Source of the DNA: Nageia nagi
Lineage: Eukaryota; Pinophyta
Direction: 5' to 3'
Length of the DNA stretch: 64,000 nucleotides
Assembly (NCBI GenBank): GCA_050084985.1
Contig: JBITNC010000002.1
Coordinates: forward strand, 27,590,001 to 27,654,000
Shown here: piece after piece, positions 27,941-39,235 of the stretch
Position numbering within the stretch: position 1 is the first letter of the stretch
How the letters are laid out: every line of letters starts with the position of its first letter
The notes under the pieces: generated by a model
Databases searched by the model: none
What the model was told of the DNA's origin: nothing
What the model saw: the letters and a program-made list of their open reading frames with translations, nothing else
Position numbers and translations under genes: made by a program

Positions 27941-28097
27941 GTTAAAACATATTCTTCATTATATTCTCAAGTCTTTTCATACATTTATTGTTTTCTATGC
28001 TAATGTATTGAGTGAAAATTGAATATTAGAAACACTACATGAAATAAGCACCATAGGTTGCTTGGTTTAGTATTTTTTTCTAAATCATATACCCATT

Positions 28098-28288
28098 TAG
28101 TTATGGAGGAAGATTTTGTCAAGAAGTGAGTGTTGTTGAGGCTTTGGATCATATACCCATTTTCACAATGGCAATCTATTTTAATAGACAATCATTATTG
28201 ATTTCGTTGGTATGTGCATTGCATTGGGTTGCAGGTATGATGTGATGCTGAACAATGCAGTCTTGGCAGAGCCTAAGCATGTTCCAAT
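28098..28288 (+). pseudogene. ADK: Adenosine kinase exon 1 (3' end) and exon 2 (copy 3)
   Basis: 28098-28125 encodes VMEEDFVKK and ends at a GTGAGT donor. Intron 1 runs to TTGCAG at 28234. Exon 2 (28235-28288, 54 bp) encodes YDVMLNNAVLAEPKHVPM, followed by GTGAGT. Reading phase is preserved across the splice (AAGAA joined to GTATGAT gives KKYD). The start of exon 1 lies beyond the palindrome boundary and is absent on this strand, so it cannot be expressed as an ADK. Confidence 0.85.
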
Positions 28289-30547
28289 GTGAGTTTTTTT
28301 AGCTAATTTTGTGGGTTCAATGCATTTTATGGACTTGCACTATAATCCAATAGTATGGTGGATCTGATTTGTTGTATATTCCTACATTAAAGCATGATAT
28401 TCTTACAAGTAAAGTGCATCAGATTTTTGAGTTAGATTCCATGTGCATATTCTTGTAAGTCAAATCTTGTATTTTGGAAGATTTGACTGAGTTGATCGAT
28501 TACTCTGTTTTGGAGGCATATTCTATGCAAGCTCATGCTTTAGGTGTTGGAGGTGTATTGTTTTAGTAATTATTTTCATATTTGATACTACATTGTTCAA
28601 GAGCTATCATTATTATCTCATCTTCCACACAAGATCTAGCATTCCATTTTATTTAGCTGATCCAATATGGGGTCTATTTGTTCATATTACATATAAGTGG
28701 AACTTTGTGTCTTCTAATAGTTCTAGGGTCATTCCTCTTGTGATTAGGTTCAATCATTGGATCTCTCCATGTGATTAGATGTGGGTATTTTATTACAGAG
28801 CTTTGAACCTCCTTACAAGTCTTGTTTAACCTTTGAGCCCATAGGCTAATCACTGCAAAATTAAACTTGCAAATATATTTGCCTTTTTACTTGTATTTTT
28901 CAATGATCTGAGTTTGCATAGTACAAATATGATTTCATTCCATCTTTCACTTGGAAAAACACTATCATGTTGATCTAATTTGTTGCAGACAACTTTTTGT
29001 TATACCAAAGTCCTCTTGTTTTGAGATGGCTTCTACTTGCTAAAAAAATGGATTTGGATCTTGTCTTGTAAGAAACTCCAACTTCATTTTTCATTTCAGC
29101 ATTCATTTGTAATATAATACTAGGTTTACTTCAAATAATTTGTCCTTGTAGATTTCCCATGGTTGCTATGTGAATGATGAACTTATTATGAATTTAATTT
29201 GATATAGTTTATCCTTATTTCATTTCTTTGTCTATTTGAACTATTTTTTTTTTAATCTTTAGGTAAAAATGCTTTTGATTAATCTCATCCTTATTAAATT
29301 AAGTACTTATGATGTTCATATTTTCTATATTATAGGTAAATTTGCTACACATATAACATATATTTGTCTTTAAACTTTATATAGGATAATCTACTATATC
29401 TTTGTTGTTGTAAACTTCCTATAAATGTATTTATACACAAGTTATCTTTGTTTTTTGTAAACTCCATGTAGGATAATATACTACACATATAAATAATATT
29501 TGCTTTTGTAAGCTTCATAAAAATATTTTTTGCTTAGACTAACTCTAGGTGCTATTTAACTATTATGTATGGTTGCAATGTGTATTGTGTTTTCTCACAA
29601 TTGTTGTGAATCACCAACGACTCAATCAACTCTATTAATGAGTTCCTTTTATTTAGATGTTTTGCAGTCTCAAATAGAGGATATGAATGATGGTGTGTGC
29701 CAAAAAAGTGGCTAAATATGAAACAATCATAGAAATCAAATTAACAAATCTTATTTTTGATGTCATAGGATGATCTGTTACACACAAAACTTAATTTTTA
29801 GAAACTTCATAAAATAATTTGTTGCTTAGATTAAGTTAGTTTCTATTTGATTATTATGTATAGATGCAATGTGTATTTTGATTTCTCACAAATTCCATGA
29901 ACACCATTGACTCAATCAAGATCCTTACAACGGTTTTTATATATTTAGGTAATTTGCAGTTCGAAAGTGAGGATATTAATTATTGTGTTTAAGAAAAGTG
30001 GTTAAAGATGAAACAATCACATTAATCAAACAAACAATTCTAAATTTTTATTGAATTAGTGCTAGCATTTAATCTTGTAGTTAATGCAATGATGTGGACC
30101 ACTTATGTGTTTGATTATTATGTGATAACAAAAAATATGAAGAAATATCATTTTTTTTACAAGCGTTGGAGTTTTGTCTGATAATAAATTTGACAATCAA
30201 TGTATTAGATTTTATTGATAGACAGAACCTCACTAAAACAAAGAAAAAATAAACAATACATATCACTAGTAAATCGATCAGAACTCAGATTATCTATCAA
30301 ATGTACTCAACACTGTTACAAAGGCCCTCAACATTTGGACTCAACAATATTGATAGAAGGGCTTCACACCCCTACTATCAAAGAAGGTGACAAAGAACTT
30401 CTAAGAAGAAAAGCTGATTTTACATAAAGTATTGGTATTTTTAAATTTTGTTACCTAGAAAACAAAAATAAAATACGTACCTAGAGAAGCTTAAAAGCTT
30501 TTGAAAAGAACAATAAAGAATCAAACTATAAGAAATTGAAGCATTAC

Positions 30548-30823
30548 CTTTCCATCTTGTGTTATGATACTTGGATCAACATTTTGTGTGATAACAATTA
30601 TCCTTTTATGTGTTCCACTTGCCTTTGGTAGTGCGGCCATCCTTAAGGCTATCTCTTCAACATTATCAGTATGAAATTTTGAAGGCAAATATCAAATATC
30701 AATTATGATATTAAAGATTCAATATAAATAAGTATTTCAACCCTAAAATAAATTACCTCCCACCCTTGCACCTTTGCAAAAGTTCTTGCTTTTGTCTCAT
30801 TTTCAAAAACATAATCCATATAA
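30548..30823 (-). pseudogene. ADK: Adenosine kinase late exons (copy 4)
   Basis: Two exons on the minus strand. 30757-30823 encodes YMDYVFENETKARTFAKVQG and WE, flanked by TTTCAG and GTAATT. 30548-30670 encodes [20 protein letters not shown] followed by RIIVIT and DPSIITQDGK, with a GTAATG donor. The acceptor of the second exon is TTTCAT instead of TTTCAG, which should stop splicing. No upstream exons are present on this strand beyond 31015. Confidence 0.85.
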
Positions 30824-31015
30824 CTGAAACAAACAACCAAAATAAGCAATCATGTCCAAAAGCATCTAAAACATTAAAAATGAATACAAATAAATCAAAA
30901 GACTACTTCTAACCAAAACAATTCATTAGATAATCAGAAGTCCAACAAAATTTTAAAATCCAATTAAAGTTTTAACCGATCAATTAAGAAACTAAAAAAT
31001 TGATGGCTATACTAC

Positions 31016-31999
31016 ATCAATCAATCAATGCAAGATCCAAAGGATAAAGATAAATGCAATTAGTAGTTCTCTTTTGCAACTCATATTGGCTCTATTGCAT
31101 AAGGTCCTATTAGATTACCATGTGCTGAAATTCAATAGTTGTGCTCTTTTGCAACTTATGATGGCTATATCACATCCGATCCTAGAATTTATGTTTTGTT
31201 CTGAAACATGAAATTTTGCAAGTGTCATTTGTTCTCCCAGCATGGTCACCATCGCTAATTGAGGCCAGGTATTCATTGCATAATGTTCAGAACATCATGG
31301 ACTCTTTCACAAGGAAGCCTTATTAAAAATTAGCATTGATTATGAAATTGTTGTACATTTTATTAATAATAAAATAAATATTAAAAAAATAATAAGAATA
31401 ATAAAAAATATAATAATTAATAATATTAATAATTGACGTACCCATTGCACTTGGTTGCAATTGCTAGTGCCTAATCGCTATTTACGAGAGTATTAAACCT
31501 AATTTGAATAAACCTAAATCTAAGCCTAAAGATCTAGTGCTAAAACTAACCTAACATGACATGGAGGGGACAACCTAGGTGCATGTTATTTGTTCTTTTG
31601 TGTAGACCTTAAATTGTACAAAATACGAATATACATAATAAATAAATGATCTATAATATAAGAAGGAATAGATAATATACACTATATCAAATTACAACAA
31701 ATATACATGAAACACATGAACTTAATATCAAGTGTATGTACAATCGTCAAACAAGTAACAATGAATCTTCAGAGGATTAGGATCTGATTTGTGGTGAGCT
31801 CACGATGGATCTTTGTTTGTATGGATCAATGACTCGACCATTGAAATATGGAACCCTTGATCTAAAAAGCGCATGCTGTCACTGACCTAAGAGAAGCACG
31901 TCGTTGACTGTGTGAGATATGCTGAATTGTGTTGTGTGCAAAATATAGAAAATTCAGAGCTTAGAGTATAACAATTTCTCATGATAGGTGGCATCTAAA
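31016..31999. other. Non-genic AT-rich DNA between the ADK palindrome and Copia-2
   Basis: No gene or element was recognised. An AATAAT-type microsatellite-like tract lies at about 31350-31435. The last five bases, CTAAA (31995-31999), are the left target duplication of Copia-2. Confidence 0.55.
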
Positions 32000-32457
32000 T
32001 GTTAGAATTTGTAATAAAATATTGTGAATATCTAAACTCTTTGTAAATTCAATTAATCACTTAAAGGATATATAGATACCTTAAGAGATTAATTGAATTC
32101 TTTATTATGTAGACTTTGACTTTATCATGTGGTTAGTTGGTAGGTTAAAGTTAGGTGATACATTTATTGTAACCCTAACCTTACCCTTGGGTTAAAGGGA
32201 GGTTAGGGAGGTGCTCTCAAGCTATAAATAGAGGGCCTCTCTTCTTGTAACATAACTAAGTTTTTAGAGTAAGATTACTCTACTAGTTGTTTAGGAGAGG
32301 AAGAGAATTGTTGTAAGAGGTGTATAGATTGAGAATAAGAGAACTAGTTGTGGATGTACTCCCAAAGAGGGAGGAACCATATTTTATTTGTGTTATGTTG
32401 AATGGTTGAGTTTCCTTGTCTTGGACCTTGAGGATTAGAGTAGGTCTAAATCCTTCA
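32000..32457 (+). repeat. Copia-2 5' LTR
   Basis: It starts TGTTAGAATTTG and ends AATCCTTCA. A TATAAATA box lies at 32223-32230. An imperfect duplication of GGGAGGTTAG near 32210 accounts for the length difference from the 3' LTR. Confidence 0.93.
32223..32230 (+). promoter_or_regulatory. LTR TATA box
   Basis: TATAAATA followed by GAGGGCCTCTC. The same box is present in the 3' LTR at 40258-40265. Confidence 0.65.
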
Positions 32458-32459
32458 AT

Positions 32460-32471
32460 TGGTATCAGAGC
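32460..32471 (+). other. Copia-2 primer-binding site
   Basis: TGGTATCAGAGC, a perfect match to the initiator tRNA-Met primer-binding consensus, two bases after the LTR. A GTGTGGAAGCTCTT motif is then tandemly repeated about four times (32474-32550). Confidence 0.88.
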
Positions 32472-32473
32472 TT

Positions 32474-32550
32474 GGTGTGGAAGCTCTTATTCTTGGTGTG
32501 GAAGCTCTTCTTCTTGGTGTAGAAGCTCTTTTTGGTGTGGAAGCTCTTAT
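32474..32550 (+). repeat. Short tandem repeat after the primer-binding site
   Basis: About four copies of TTGGTGTGGAAGCTCTT with short spacers. Copia-1 carries a single copy (TAGTGTGGAAGCTCTTTTT) at the same place, so the expansion is specific to Copia-2. Confidence 0.75.
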
Positions 32551-33299
32551 TCCTTCAATTTTAAGGTCTTAGTGAGGTAAATTCCAAGAGAAGGTATAAA
32601 TTTCCTCCTCCTTTGGTTATCTTATGGATTATTTCATTTTGATACTAACATTCTTTTATGATTATGTTAGTACAACTCCTAGCAAACATTACCTCAATAA
32701 CATAATATATTATTGCTCATTTTGTTTGTTTTACTAACAATCTTTTATGTTAAGTGATTGGGCAATAATACATTATGCAAAATTTGCAATTTGTATACTA
32801 ACATTTTTTTGATTAGTTGCAAATTGCTGTTATTTTTTTCTTTTACATACCTTTTATTCCTTTGGTATTAAGAGGTCTTTATATGATCAAAATGGCAATA
32901 ATATGTTATAGTTAAACTTGATTTGTTCTTATGACACTAACCTATTTTGAACTATGTGTTAACTTTTTTTGTTATTTGCAAAATATGGGTAATTTTTTAC
33001 TATCCTCTAGTAAACGTGTTTAAGAGGTTAGTATATAGAAATAACATATTGTAAGCCATTTATTAAAAAGGGTGTATTTTCTTTAATATCTATATGATGA
33101 GAGCCATACAAAATGATTTTACAATTATTTTTTTTTAATTACATCTCTTATCATAGCTATTTCATAGCTTCAAAAGGGGGAAAGGTATTTAACACTAATC
33201 AAATAAAGATTTTTTATCAATTTATAAATAAATAAAAACATATAGTAATCACCATTTTTATATATAAAAAATTATTATATATAAAAATTTAAAGGGGGG

Positions 33300-33835
33300 G
33301 TCACGTAACAACACGAAAGGGTCTACGAACTGTTTGACAAAATGCCTCGCCAACATGCCGTCCACGTCCATGGCAGAAGCATAGGGAAAGCACGCGAACT
33401 GTTTGCCAACATGCCTCATGTCGCCCACGATCCCTTTACAGAAGAAAGAACTGTTTTCCAATTGGTGTGAAGGGAACGCCATCTTCAATTTCCTAGTTTG
33501 GTTCACTTCCAATGCAGATAAATGCTCAAAGCTGCACTGCCTATGTATGCTCTGGATCTCATCATCCATAAAAAACGATCGACAATCCTTCATATCTTCG
33601 TAGACACCACTTCCACGTCCATGTAAACCAAAATGGTGGAAGTGAACGGATACCACGTGACTTGTTTAACACGATGCATGATGCAGATCGAGTTTCATGG
33701 ACTGCAATGATCGTTGGATATGCACAAAATGGACCCTTGCAAGGGCCTGCGAATTGTTTTTTGCCTCATCATGATACAGTCTGGTTCAATGCAATGATCG
33801 TAGGATATGCACAAACAAAATGAGAAGGATGTGTG
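33300..33835 (+). pseudogene. PPR fragment carried in the Copia-2 leader
   Basis: Readable blocks on the + strand: ERVYELFDKMPRQHAVHVHG and GKARELFANMPHV near 33315-33420, then LFNTMHDADRVSWTAMIVGY with AQNG near 33660-33735, and a repeated NAMIVGYAQ near 33788-33820. These are the ARELFDKM and VSWNAMIAGYAQNG blocks of plant PLS-type PPR proteins. The middle (33440-33620) is not PPR-like and its minus strand has a 132-codon open frame of unknown meaning. It sits between leader modules of Copia-2, in element sense, so I infer capture from a host PPR gene or pseudogene. Confidence 0.72.
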
Positions 33836-34090
33836 GAGGTTTTCAGTTCTCCTCCGATTACAACGAATACGCTTCCTCCTCATCCACACCCCTCTATATA
33901 TCCCTCATATTGCTTGTGCACATTGCCCAGCTTGGTGAAAGCACCGTGTCGATTGCTCACAGTAAAAAACCCAACGTGTTTTGACTTTTATCCCTCCTCG
34001 CCGACTTTGGTCTGCCTCTGTCGCCCAGCCTCTCACCCTCCACGCGGCTTCACTTGGCCACCTTCCAATTTTTTTTTCCACAAATAGTTG
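33836..34090 (+). other. GC-richer unrecognised part of the Copia-2 insert
   Basis: An open frame of 84 codons (33833-34087) is rich in proline, serine and cysteine with no domain. It contains CTATATATCCCTC, which could be a promoter-like sequence of the captured locus. It ends where T-rich element leader resumes. Confidence 0.35.
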
Positions 34091-35346
34091 TTGAGCTTTT
34101 ATTTGTTTTACCCACTACACAGGGATTTGACTTTTTAAGTCTAGGTCTAATTAACCATTTAAGGGATTTTACCTAAGTCCTTTGTAAGTATTTCCTATTT
34201 CCTAAAAACCTATGCTATTTTGAAGTCAACAAAAGACATTTTTACTTAACATGTCTACTTCAAAGACCAATTTTAGCATACAAGTTTTTTAGGGATAACA
34301 CATTAAGTGAAAAGAAGGGAGGAACCATACTTAAAAGAAATTTTTTAGCATCCAAGTTTTAGAACTTTAAGTAAAAAAGGGGGAATTTGTATAATTTTTT
34401 TTTACTTAAATCTCTATCTAAATGGATCTTGCATGCTAAATTTATAATGCATGCTTCTTAACCTTGTTAGGAATAAAGCATGCTTAGTACTTAAAATTTT
34501 AAGTTAAATAATGCATGATGCATGTTTATTACTTAATTTTTAAGTCATAGAATAATACATGTTTAAGTTATGGATTAATGCTAAGTAGGACTTAGCCTTT
34601 TTAAAATTCATTATTTATGAACTTGAGCAAAATATGCGAAATGTAAAAAGTCTTTTAGGGGTTAGTACAAAACCCATTAGACTCTTAAAGTTTCAAGTTC
34701 GTGTGGATGGAGTATTTTTACTTTACTTTATATTTTTGCATAATTGCTTTATACTTGCAAAAATGTAAAATATTGAAAGTAACCCCTAAAATGAACACAT
34801 CCGCATGTACTTTTCCATAACATGACTTGTTTGGAGAGCCACGAGGTGAGGATAGGGTAGACTGGAGCCTTTTTAGTTCGAAAAACCAAGTGGTGGTAAG
34901 TCTGTCTTGATTACTCCTAAGACCTTTGTTGGATTGGACATAACTCTATTAGGTGGATAGACATATGTGTAGTGATACCACATGTTCGCATGTCCATTCA
35001 GGGATTATCCTGATAACCTAGGAGGAAAATTGAAAACCTTAAAAAGATAATTAAAATGGCCAGTCCAAGATACGTCAGATCCTTGAAAAATAGTTAGTAC
35101 TTCTCCTTGTGAGAGTATATTACTGACTAAGGTGAACTGGTTGAGGACTGGTAGTACCTGGGCTCCACCTTGCGGGCATCCAGGTGAAGGCCTAATTCTA
35201 TACAAGAAAACAACCCCAACTTTATCCTTCTACGGATCGTGGTTTATAAGTTTGCACATGTGGGACATGTTTACTTATGTTTAATTTGTATAGATGATAA
35301 ATTGTAACAATTTGCATTCTTATTGCATATTTACTTTTTTGTAGCA

Positions 35347-36250
35347 ATGGTTGAAACCTTCATACCCAAGCATATACTCGACGGTTCCAACTTTGGCATA
35401 TGGGAACCTCGTATGAAAGCTGAGTTACAAGCAAAGAAGCTGTGGCAGACAGTTAATGAAGACATGGTCGCTCCTACAGATGAGAAGGCTCTTGAAATCT
35501 ACAACTCAAAGAATGAGTTAGCAACTTCAATGATTTATCGTGCAGTTTCAGATGACGTCCTTCTCATGATCTTTTCTTCAACATCAACAAAGGAAGCTTG
35601 GGATAGGCTGAAGAAAATTTACCTTGGGTCAAAATTTTCAAGGAGGTTCACCATTCTACAAAAGTTGTTGCAATATCGTCAAGGTGAAGATGAAAGTGCC
35701 TTTATTTACTTGAATAAAATCATTGACCTTAGGACACAACTGGTTGGCTGTGGGTGCAACTAGATCAATGATGAGTTCATGGTCTTCATCATTCTTCAAA
35801 GCTTTTCTACAAAGTTCAGTAACTTTATCACGGTTATGGAAATAAGGCTCGATGATGAAGAAGATGTCATCTCTCTTGATAACCTCTCTATACTCCTTCT
35901 GAAGCATGAGAAAACTTTGAACAAGAAAATATTGAACTTTTCTCCAAAGGATAATAGCATTGCTCTAGGAGCAACCAAAACTCCTTTCAAGAAGTTCAAA
36001 CATTATAAATTCAAAGATAACAAATCCTCATCTACTATCAGGAAGCATGGCAACTTCAAGCAAAGGAATGACAAAGTTAGATCAAGCAATCCAACACCTC
36101 AGGAAAAGTTTGATGAAAATTGTAACTTTTATGGCATCTTTGGGTATAAAGAGTATGATTGTCATAAAAAGAAATTTGCTCAAAAAGGTAAGGGAAATGC
36201 AAATGTGAGAAATTTCAATAATAAAAAGAAGAACAAGCATGCTGCTACTA
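35347..36250 (+). pseudogene. Copia-2 gag
   Basis: I chose the ATG at 35347 (context AGCAATGG) rather than an upstream non-ATG extension. It encodes MVETFIPKHILDGSNFGIWE and the UBN2-type capsid segment (KNELATSMIYRAV, SSTSTKEAWDRLKKIYLG). A TAG at 35761-35763 replaces a tryptophan codon. The frame continues through 36190 to a zinc knuckle CNFYGIFGYKEYDC in which the second cysteine and the histidine are both tyrosine. Lysine- and asparagine-rich sequence follows. One stop and a defective knuckle make it a near-intact pseudogene. Confidence 0.88.
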
Positions 36251-36660
36251 TTACCTACTACTCAATGACTCAAACTATTTCAAATATTTGGATTGTTGAT
36301 TCAGGATGCACTAATCACATGTGTTATGAAAAGGATAAGTTTGAAAACTTTCATAAGTACAAGAAGGATGCAGTTGTGATAGGTGATAATACAGTCCTTG
36401 ATATTTAAGGAATAAGGAGTGTAAAGATTCATGGAAAGGTTCTTGATAATGTCTTTTATATGCCTAAACTAAGGATGAATTTTATCTCTGTAATTCAGAT
36501 TGCAAGGAAAGGATACTCATTTGAGTTTACCTCACACTCCTGGTGTGTTAAGAAAGGACTTGCCACCTTGATGAAAGGATCAGTAAAGGATGACCTTTAT
36601 ATTGTGGATCAAGTTCCTTCAAAGCTGTCTTGCTGCAAATATTTGTTCAAAAGGTAATCT
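36251..36660 (+). pseudogene. Copia-2 protease and pre-integrase segment
   Basis: The active site WIVDSGCTNHMCYEKDKF has the DSG triad intact. A TAA at 36406-36408 most likely derives from CAA. The downstream segment KVLDNVFYMPKLRMNFISVI and KGSVKDDLYIVDQVPSK is typical of Copia between protease and integrase. Confidence 0.87.
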
Positions 36661-37640
36661 TTAGCATCAATGATTAGGGCACCTTAACCATAAGAGTATT
36701 CAAGATATGAAAAATCAAGAACTTGTGGAAGGTTTACCTAATATTTCACCCATAATTGGCCTCTATGAAAGGTGCATTCTAGGAAAGATGAATAGGCAAA
36801 AGTTTGAAAAAGATAAGGTAACTCGGGCTACTCATCCTCTTCAGCTTGTGCATTCAGATTTGATAGGTCCATTTCAGACTAAGTCTCTAGGGGGAGCTTC
36901 TTATGTTCTGACCTTCATTAATGAATTTAGAAGGATGACATTTGGTTATCTACTTGAGCACAAGGATCAAACTTTTGATAGGTTTAAAGACTTCAAGGCT
37001 CTTGTTGAAAATCAAACTGATTTTAAGATCAAGATGCTGAGATCTGATAATGGGGGTGAATATAATAGCAATGAGTTTAATGACTATTGTGTTAAACATG
37101 GGATCAAGTGGCAATTCACAATCCCTTACACCCCTCAACAAAATGGAGTTGCTGAAAGAAAGAATTGAACCATTATGAAAATGGCAAGGTGCATGTTGGG
37201 TAACCTTCCTAGTTTCTTATGGGGTGAAGCTGTTCACACTGCTATTCACACCCTAAATAAGTGTCCTACTAAGGCAGTTGAAGGTAAAACTCCATATGAA
37301 GCATGGACAGGAAAGAAACCTAACATCTCACACTTTAGAGTCTTCGGTTGTGATGCATTTGCCTTCATTACCTCAGAGAAAAGAAAGAAGTTGGATAAAA
37401 GATCAGAAAAATGCATCTTTGTGGGGTATGATAATCAACATAGAGGTTACAGGCTCTACTCCTCATCCCATAAAATAGTATTTGTTTCTAGGGATGTCAA
37501 GTTCAATGAACTTCATGAGGATACACCTTCTCATGCTGAGGTGTCAGATTCAGATGATTCTTCGCCTGCACCTAACTAGTTGGATGATCATGTAGGGAAG
37601 TCACTACAAGAGCAAAATTCTCCAACTCAGAGAATTACAA
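36661..37640 (+). pseudogene. Copia-2 integrase
   Basis: Pre-integrase zinc region (LNHKSIQDMKNQELVEGLP, YERCILGK), then the rve core with all three acidic residues: HSDLIGPF, LRSDNGGEYN and QQNGVAERKN. Stops: TAG at about 36675 (W codon), TGA at 37166 (from CGA) and TAG at 37577. The C-terminal part has KTPYEAWTGKKPNISHFRVF and CIFVGYDNQHRGYRLYS. It integrates element cDNA in the family. Here it is interrupted only by point stops. Confidence 0.9.
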
Positions 37641-38680
37641 GAAGTATGACCTTGAATAAATCCTTATTTGCCAAAATTGATAATACAAATGAGCCATCAA
37701 CCTTCAAAGAAGCTTCCAAGCAAGAATGTTAGATGGAAGCTATGAAAGTTGAGTATGAGGCCTCATGAAAAATGAAACTTGGGATTTGGTTCCTTATCCT
37801 AATGAGAAAAATATGATTGGTAATAAATGGATATACGAGATCAAGTATAATTTTGATGGAGAAATTGAAAAATACAAAGCAAGGTTAGTGGCCAAAGGAT
37901 TCGCTCAAAAATATGGTATTGATTATGAGGAAACCTTTGCTCCTGTGGCCAAGATGCCTACTGTCAGGATAATCCTTGCTCTTTCTACAGCTCAAGGATG
38001 GAAAACTTTTCAACTTGATGTCAAGAGTGCATTTCTCAATGGTGACTTGGATGTAGAAATCTACATGAATCAACTAGAAGGATTTATTCTAGAAGGAAAA
38101 GTCTCTTGTGTGCAAGCTAAAGAAGTCTTTGTATGAACTTAAGCAAGCACCTAGAGCATGGTACAAAAAAATTTCAAGATTCTTTGCAGATATTGGTTTT
38201 TCCAAGTGCTTCTCTGACTCAGATCTCCATGTACTCAATCAAGGAAAAGACGTGGTCTTAATTCTCCTTTATGTGGATGATCTTCTCATAATTGGTAATA
38301 ATATTGAAATCATCCAAGAGTGCATATCCAAACTGAAGGCAACATTTAAAATGACTGATCTAGGTCTATTGCATTACTACCTTAGGATGCAAGTATACCA
38401 ACACAAAGATTATACTTATCTTAGTCAATCTAAGTATATATCAGATATCTTGCAAAAGTTTGGAATGGAGGAGTGTAGATATGTTGCAATACCTGTTTCT
38501 CCTGGAATCGTTGTATCACTGAGCTTAGATTCTCAGTTGGTTGATGTTACAGCTTATAGGCAATTGATCGGTAGTCTTCTATATCTAACTATCTCTCGAC
38601 CTGATATTGCCTTTGCAGTGAATCTGATGGCACGATTCATGCAAAAACCATATGTTGAACACCTCAATGCTGTTAAGTAA
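37641..38680 (+). pseudogene. Copia-2 reverse transcriptase
   Basis: RVT_2 domain: NKWIYEIKYNFDGEIEKYKA, RLVAKGFAQKYGIDYEETFA, FQLDVKSAFLNGDLDVEIYM, a frameshift near 38105, then LKKSLYELKQAPRAWYKKIS and the catalytic YVDDLLIIGNN at about 38271. It ends LMARFMQKPYVEHLNAVK with a stop at 38678. A stop at 37731 replaces a tryptophan, and a one-base loss near 37765 shifts the frame. Confidence 0.9.
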
Positions 38681-39235
38681 ATCTTGAGGTATGTGGCAGG
38701 GACAAAGGATCTTGCTCTTAAGTATTCCAAAGTGCCCTCGATTGTTCTCTCTAGGTTCTCAGATTCTAATTATTGGGGAGATAGAGATGACAAAAAATCA
38801 ACCTTTGCATATGTGTTTAGCATTGGTTCAGGTGCTATCTCTTGGGCTTCCAAGAAGCAACCTATTGTGACTCTTTCTACCATCGAAGTCAAATATCGAG
38901 CCATGTCTGTTGCCACCCAAGAAGCTATTTGGCTGAGGCATCTTTTGAATAAAATTGGGTATGAACAAAATGGCCCATCTCTTATTTCTTCAGATAATCA
39001 ATCGGCTATCTCTTTGGCTAAGAATCCTGTATTCCATCAAAGAACCAAACATGTGGAAATCCAAGCCCATTTTATCAAGGAGAAGGTTCTAGATGACATC
39101 ATACACTTGAAGTATTGTCCATCTACTGAAAACTTCGCTGATTTATTCACCAAGCCCCTTCCTGAAGCTCAGTTCAGCAAGCTTAGGGATTCTCTCGGGT
39201 TGGTGAAGTTGCCCTCAAGGGGGAGTGAAGTTTGA
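38681..39235 (+). pseudogene. Copia-2 RNase H domain
   Basis: 183 open codons: YVAGTKDLALKYSKV, SDSNYWGDRDDKKSTFAYVF, ISWASKKQPIVTLSTIEVKY (usual STxEAEY with E changed to V), SSDNQSAISLAKNPVFHQRT, KHVEIQAHFI and DLFTKPLPEAQF. It ends at GSEV and a TGA at 39233, just before the GGGGGAG tract. Confidence 0.9.

Larger units (their letters stand above)
28098..31015 (-). repeat. Arm B of the ADK inverted duplication
   Basis: The reverse complement of 18460-21376. The inner end begins in ADK exon 1 (GTTATGGAGGAAGATTTTGT), followed by intron 1 and exon 2 on the + strand. The outer end carries two later ADK exons on the minus strand and stops in intron sequence near 31015. The exon at 30548-30670 keeps an open frame that arm A has lost. 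Confidence 0.85.
32551..35346 (+). other. Copia-2 long leader
   Basis: About 2.8 kb between the primer-binding site and gag. The first 700 bp is AT-rich. From about 33300 to 34085 the composition changes abruptly to GC-richer sequence that contains PPR-like fragments. From about 34780 to 35210 a module shared with Copia-1 and Copia-3 returns (words such as ACATGACTTGTTTGGAGAGC, GGTGGATAG and GGGCATCCAGGTGAAGGCCTA). The function of the shared module is unknown. A packaging or translational role is only a possibility. Confidence 0.6.

Noticed and set aside
31350-31435. AATAAT-rich tract considered as a matrix-attachment or origin-like site
   Set aside because: It is a simple low-complexity tract with no other supporting signal.
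33258-33656. 132-codon open frame on the minus strand in the Copia-2 leader
   Set aside because: It overlaps PPR sequence read on the + strand at its 3' end and shows no recognisable domain. It is probably chance openness in GC-richer captured DNA.
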